Shown piece by piece: positions 62,572-64,000 of a stretch of DNA of 64,000 bases. The position numbers and the translations under genes are program-made. Origin of the DNA: Natrinema sp. DC36 (GTDB lineage: Archaea; Halobacteriota; Halobacteria; Halobacteriales; Natrialbaceae); assembly GCF_020405225.1 (NCBI RefSeq), contig NZ_CP084472.1, forward strand, positions 1,364,001 through 1,428,000. The letters are read 5' to 3'. The notes under the pieces are model-generated. The model had not been told where the DNA came from, searched no databases, and saw only the letters and a list, made by a program, of their open reading frames with translations. Each line of letters begins with the position of its first letter. Position 1 is the stretch's first letter.

Positions 62572-63591
62572 TCACCGCACCGCCCGGACGCCGAACGCCG
62601 ACACGGCCAGGCCGCCGATCAGGATCGGCATCCAGTAGATCGCACCGCGGAAGATGAGGACGGCCGCGGTGATGACCGATGCCTGGATTCCGGTCGTCGG
62701 AACGAGCAGCGTGACGAACGCGGCCTCGATCCCGCCGAGTCCCCCCGGAAGGGGCGCAGCGCCGGCGAGGTTCGCCAGCGGGATGACGAAGAGCAGGACG
62801 TACGGCGGGACGGGGGAGCCCAGCGCGGCGAACGCGGCCATGAGCGCGGCGACCTGAAAGAGCCAGCCACAGAGCGACAGTCCGATGACGGCGGACAGTC
62901 GCCACCGGTCCGTCGCCACGCGTTCGATGTTCTCGAAGAATCGCCCCAGTCGGTCGGCGATGTCCTCCTCGAGCGTCTCGGACTCGAAGCGCTCGAGCCC
63001 CAGCCGGTTGAGTCGGGGGGCGACGATCCCGGGGAGCCGGTCGACGATCGCCTGGTGGTACCGCCAGACGAGCCCCATGCCGATGACGATTCCCGCGATC
63101 AGCACGACCGCCGACCCGACCGCCGTCACGAGGCGATCGCCGAGCGCGGCGGTGGTCGCGTAGTAGCCGACGCCGACGAGGATGAGCGAGACCGAGGGAA
63201 CGACGTTGAGGACGTCGACGCTCGCGATGCCGACGAGGCTGGTCTCGTAGCGGGCGTCGGAGGTTTTCGAGATGAGCAGCGCCGCGACCGGTTCGCCGCC
63301 GGCCTGTCCGAACGGGGTGACGTTGTTGGCGAAGACGGCACCGGCGTAGATGAAAAACGACTTCCCGACCGGGATTCCGATGCCGAGCGCGGCGAGGACG
63401 GTCCGGAGCATCAGGCTCCAGGCGGCCAGCCAGCAGAGCGCGAGCGCGAACGTCGCGGCGACCAGCGACGGCTCGGCCGACAGCAACGAATCGAGGATGT
63501 CGCGCGCGCCGACGACGAAAAAGAGGACGGCAAAGACCGCGATCGTGCCGATGGCCCCGATGATGAACGCCCGCCGATTTCGCTCGTCCAT
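62572..63591 (-). CDS. AglD/LPG-synthase-type flippase-like membrane protein
   Basis: 339 aa with about eight hydrophobic helices. The lysylphosphatidylglycerol synthase TM (UPF0104) signature is recognisable: NNVTPFGQAGGEPVAALLIS, VASVDVLNVVPSVSLILV-like region, and PLANLAGAAPLPGGLGGIEA with ALLVP-type loop. In archaea this fold occurs at the C-terminus of AglD and in glycosylation loci. It may flip a lipid-linked sugar. Confidence 0.8.
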   Translation of the reverse strand: MDERNRRAFIIGAIGTIAVFAVLFFVVGARDILDSLLSAEPSLVAATFALALCWLAAWSLMLRTVLAALGIGIPVGKSFFIYAGAVFANNVTPFGQAGGEPVAALLISKTSDARYETSLVGIASVDVLNVVPSVSLILVGVGYYATTAALGDRLVTAVGSAVVLIAGIVIGMGLVWRYHQAIVDRLPGIVAPRLNRLGLERFESETLEEDIADRLGRFFENIERVATDRWRLSAVIGLSLCGWLFQVAALMAAFAALGSPVPPYVLLFVIPLANLAGAAPLPGGLGGIEAAFVTLLVPTTGIQASVITAAVLIFRGAIYWMPILIGGLAVSAFGVRAVR

Positions 63592-63715
63592 GGCTGGTAT
63601 GAATCGTCAGTTACCTTGAAACATCTGATCATCGCTGACCGGAGAGCGCGGCCGTGACGGGTGGCCGTTCGTCCCTTCAATCGTTTTATTGGCATGGAGA
63701 AAAGTGAGGCCAGTA

Positions 63716-64000
63716 ATGGATAGGACACCGCAATCGAACGTCCTCTTCGTCGTTCTGGATACGGTCCGGAAGGATCGTCTCGAGCCCTACGGGTACGAGC
63801 GGGAGACCACGCCCGAGCTGTCCCGGTTCGCCGAGGAGGCGACCGTCTTCGAATCGGCGGTCGCGCCCGCACCGTGGACGCTTCCGGTTCACGCCTCGCT
63901 GTTTACCGGTCGGTATCCGAGCCAGCACGGGGCCGACCAGGGGAGTCCGTATCTCGACGACGAGACGACCCTCGCGTCGATCCTCTCGACGGCCGGCTAC
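63716..64000 (+). CDS. Sulfatase/alkaline-phosphatase superfamily protein (3' truncated by window)
   Basis: 95 codons visible from ATG 63716. It has VLFVVLDTVRKDRLEPYGYE (metal Asp, the V-L-D-T-V-R pattern) and APAPWTLPVHASLFTGRYPS, where the catalytic-residue position is Thr and no Cys is seen, as in other archaeal sulfatase-like proteins. A TTTTATTG element (about 63684) lies about 28 bases before the ATG, fitting a leaderless promoter. It probably desulfates or hydrolyses surface polysaccharide or lipid-linked esters. Confidence 0.85.
   Translation, partial: MDRTPQSNVLFVVLDTVRKDRLEPYGYERETTPELSRFAEEATVFESAVAPAPWTLPVHASLFTGRYPSQHGADQGSPYLDDETTLASILSTAGY

Overview
The window is haloarchaeal chromosome. 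Coding sequence is about 65% GC with strong C/G third positions, proteins are rich in Asp and Glu, and gene spacing is tight with many ATGA stop/start overlaps. Promoters are archaeal (TATA-like boxes close to start codons). Diagnostic families are present: HalOD1, a bacterio-opsin-activator HTH, DUF3054, CofD/F420 synthesis, MBF1, an AK6-type kinase, a CTAG methyltransferase of the Zim type, and an intron-bearing tRNA-Trp. The overall look is closest to Natrinema/Haloterrigena-like Natrialbales; that placement is an inference.

Layout. 1-13.0 kb is housekeeping: a partial FAD/Fe-S D-lactate-type dehydrogenase, a Dus-like enzyme with cofD, a BBE-type flavin oxidase, a GCS2 ligase, ATP-dependent DNA ligase, and the overlapping hisC / AK6 / CDP-alcohol transferase operon. 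13.0-16.2 kb has mbf1, tpiA, and a TIR-zinc-ribbon protein whose 3' end overlaps a convergent zinc-finger/J-domain gene. 16.5-27.1 kb has small membrane proteins, an ornithine-cyclodeaminase family enzyme, a thiolase coupled to a cysteine-less HMG-CoA-synthase-like/DUF35 fusion, a DHH phosphoesterase, Hsp20, a DJ-1 family protein, a secreted deacylase/carboxypeptidase-like protein and an RNA-binding protein. 27.2-34.8 kb has a TetR-MATE operon with a perfect palindromic operator, a CPA2 antiporter, a YcaO protein with a Cys-rich N-terminal partner domain, a Tat lipoprotein, a cupin and a cytidylate-kinase-like protein lacking the Walker A lysine. 35.4-39.8 kb is a compact uptake/activation cluster: tiny ORF, DUF3311-like protein, SSS symporter, small protein, AMP-forming acyl-CoA synthetase. 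guaB and a DUF5794-type membrane protein follow.

43.0-45.2 kb is the accessory-looking part. An intron-containing tRNA-Trp, whose intron carries visible guide RNA elements, is followed by T-arm-like repeats, an 84-bp imperfect palindrome ending TATAGT/ACTATA, AT-rich DNA, a small zinc-knuckle protein, and two divergent winged-helix regulators around a 14-bp perfect palindrome. 45.3-59.1 kb is mainly sensory and stress functions: a receiver with Asp replaced by Glu, an M48 protease, a large GAF/PAS histidine kinase, an SPW protein, an FMN reductase, an orphan methyltransferase, a Bat-like PAS/GAF/HTH regulator, HalOD1 and a tandem UspA. 59.2-64 kb looks like a cell-surface module: arylsulfotransferase-like protein, DedA/VTT protein, two DUF457 proteins, an AglD/LPG-synthase-type flippase and the start of a sulfatase.

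I saw no CRISPR array, insertion sequence, rRNA or complete prophage. Family names come from recognising motifs by eye; no database search was run.
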